A DNA stretch of 64,000 nucleotides from Anisakis pegreffii. Lineage: Eukaryota; Nematoda; Chromadorea; Rhabditida; Anisakidae. The stretch lies in the NCBI GenBank assembly GCA_035041965.1, contig JAPYMA010000254.1, forward strand, positions 1 through 64,000, written 5' to 3'. A program made the translations under genes and the position numbers. Below are positions 62,539 to 64,000 of the stretch, piece after piece (the stretch's first letter is position 1; each line of letters begins with the position of its first letter). The notes under the pieces were generated by a model. That model ran no database searches. It was not told the DNA's origin and was given only the letters and a program-made list of their open reading frames with translations.

Positions 62539-64000
62539 TCAGGACAGGTAACTAGCAAGAAGATGGGCATTGTATTTGTCTAAGCATGACGAATGAATGA
62601 AACTGTATTCGCATACATCTGAATCGTACATATTGACCTCGTGCGCAAACAGGTAATAACCTCGCTTCGCAATTTCCTGCAAAGCTATCGCGATTTTTGA
62701 CATAGAATTTCGATTATTATTAATTACTCAAACAAATAAGCTGCATATGGAAGTGGAAATGATACACAATGTAATCTTTGTCCGATCCTGCCAGCTTGAT
62801 TGGTAGATTGAGTTCAATACGATAACAGTGAACTATTCCTCATTTTGATCTCATTTATTCGATTAACAGTTAACAGTTGTTGTTCTGGTAGTGCTGAGTT
62901 TCCATTTAGAACGCTGCATGATATAAGATTGCTTCTTTCACAACTTACTTACGAAATTGACAAATTCTAAAACAAAAGCACCTTTATGAATGAAATTCTC
63001 GCGGACAACCCATTGTGTATTTCGATGAGTATTTGACAAATACTTTGTGACGCGATCAGCGGTGGAATCACTTCAATCTCGCTACCTGAAATAGGATGAA
63101 TCTAAGCGGTATCCATCATCTGAAGACTAAAGCATGACGATCATACAATGCCATCGCAAAAAAAGTCGTCTTCATTAAATCACTCAAGTATCAATCCAGA
63201 AATTGTGAATATACCAGTCTGTGCTCTATTACGCCCTTTGCAATAAAACACCATATCAAGTTAAATGCACTGTTCATAGATGTCTAAACTACAGCAACGT
63301 CCAGAAATTTGCATACTCAACGTATCTTTTGATGTCAAATTCCATCAATACAACCAACCTTCTATATCGATTTTCAATATTTCGATTGATTTAATTCCAT
63401 ATTTTTGCATGACGTGATCGAGTGTAATCAGATTCGCTGTCGGATTCAGCACTGCTCCCAGTGTACCTTTCATGAATTTTCCGTTTATCGACTCCAGTCT
63501 CTCCACAACTGCGGCCTCTTGCTCAGACTGAAAGATTCGAACTGAATTTCTGCTCCGAAGCAATTTTTCCTTCATGCACCTGCTCACCTTATCAACGGCG
63601 TATAATTCGCAGCGATTATCCGTGATGCTTTGCAATTCAGTCTCGAAACTTATTTCATTATTTATACCCAACGACAAGATCGTACAGCCTTCGCCAGCAA
63701 GATTATATGGTGAACAAATCCATTTGCCGCCATCTCCTAAAGCTCCAATGCGCGTCAAACCGGAGCAAGAAACCTGCAATTAGAGGCTGAATACGTCTGA
63801 AGTCAGCGTTATCTATTAGTTGCAAGGTTCGTGAATGCACAATTGTAAGGAACAATTCGCGAACAACATTTGAGAATGCCATTATGTCAAGTTTTATTTT
63901 ATTCGATCAAGCAGAAGTTTGCCATCACAAGTTTTTTGCCATTAGATGAACTTCACTCAAAAGTGTTCCCTTGTGGTGATATTACCTCAGGTACGATGAC
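62539..64000 (-). CDS. FkbM-type methyltransferase-like protein, copy B (5' end outside window)
   Basis: Minus-strand exons read: 64000-63986 (partial, ...VIVPE), 63773-63588, 63527-63359, 63085-62982, 62676-62539. All complete exons have exactly the same lengths as in copy A (186, 169, 104 and 138 nt). Motifs: CSGLTRIGALGDGGKWIC, CTILSLGINNEISFE, LYAVDK, EILKIDIEG, ICQILIEIHNG, GYYLFAHEVN, C-terminus LLASYLS as in copy A. The 60-nt interval 63528-63587 has GTGAGC...TTTCAG borders like the 62-nt intron of copy A, but here it is in frame without a stop, so retention would add 20 residues. The membrane-anchor exon is beyond the window edge. Confidence 0.82.
63228..63318. repeat. Short dispersed repeat, copy 2
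   Basis: Partner of 62365-62455, same orientation, located inside intron 3 of FkbM copy B. Confidence 0.7.

Overview
The window looks like a nematode nuclear genome contig. It is AT-rich. It carries compact multi-exon genes with short GT-AG introns, mostly ending in TTTTCAG-like acceptors. Five genes have a 3' splice acceptor 0-13 nt before the start codon, as expected for spliced-leader trans-splicing. No prokaryotic features were seen. All gene models come from reading splice sites and codon phase by eye. Family assignments come from recognised motifs, not from a search.

Layout. 1-6500 is repeat-rich: a GC-richer unassigned block, a 167-bp tandem array, duplicated purine-rich units and a GA/CT low-complexity block. 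6500-11080 has no gene I can support. 11083-15541 (+) is a 12-exon OGFOD1/Tpa1-type prolyl hydroxylase. 19252-27795 (+) is a 21-exon protein with about 19 C2H2 zinc fingers. 33-41.5 kb (-) holds isolated exons of one or more unidentified genes, including two related 168-nt exons with RRxS/T motifs. 43104-45699 (+) is an ETS-domain transcription factor. 48742-50630 (+) is a membrane-anchored FkbM-type methyltransferase-like gene, and a close paralogue lies in inverted orientation at 62539-64000 (-, running off the window). Between the paralogues are the last exon of a Ser/Thr-rich mucin-like protein (50872-51349, -) and a large glycoside hydrolase family 31 gene (51762-61378, -).

Mobile elements. 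Four non-autonomous DNA transposons were delimited with target-site duplications: two related hAT-type elements (29003-30221 and 37984-38789), one hAT element with a broken transposase fragment inside a GH31 intron (56845-57828), and one mariner-like element inside a zinc-finger-gene intron (22677-23102).

Most interesting. The GH31 protein keeps the family fold motifs but lacks both catalytic aspartates: the nucleophile position is Ser and the acid/base position is Ala. It is therefore predicted to be a pseudoenzyme. It also has an in-frame TGA before two intact C-terminal exons, an inverted partial copy of its own exon 4 forming a 41-bp hairpin in an intron, and a hAT insertion in another intron. 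I see no operon that explains the gene order; the two FkbM copies suggest a local inverted duplication.
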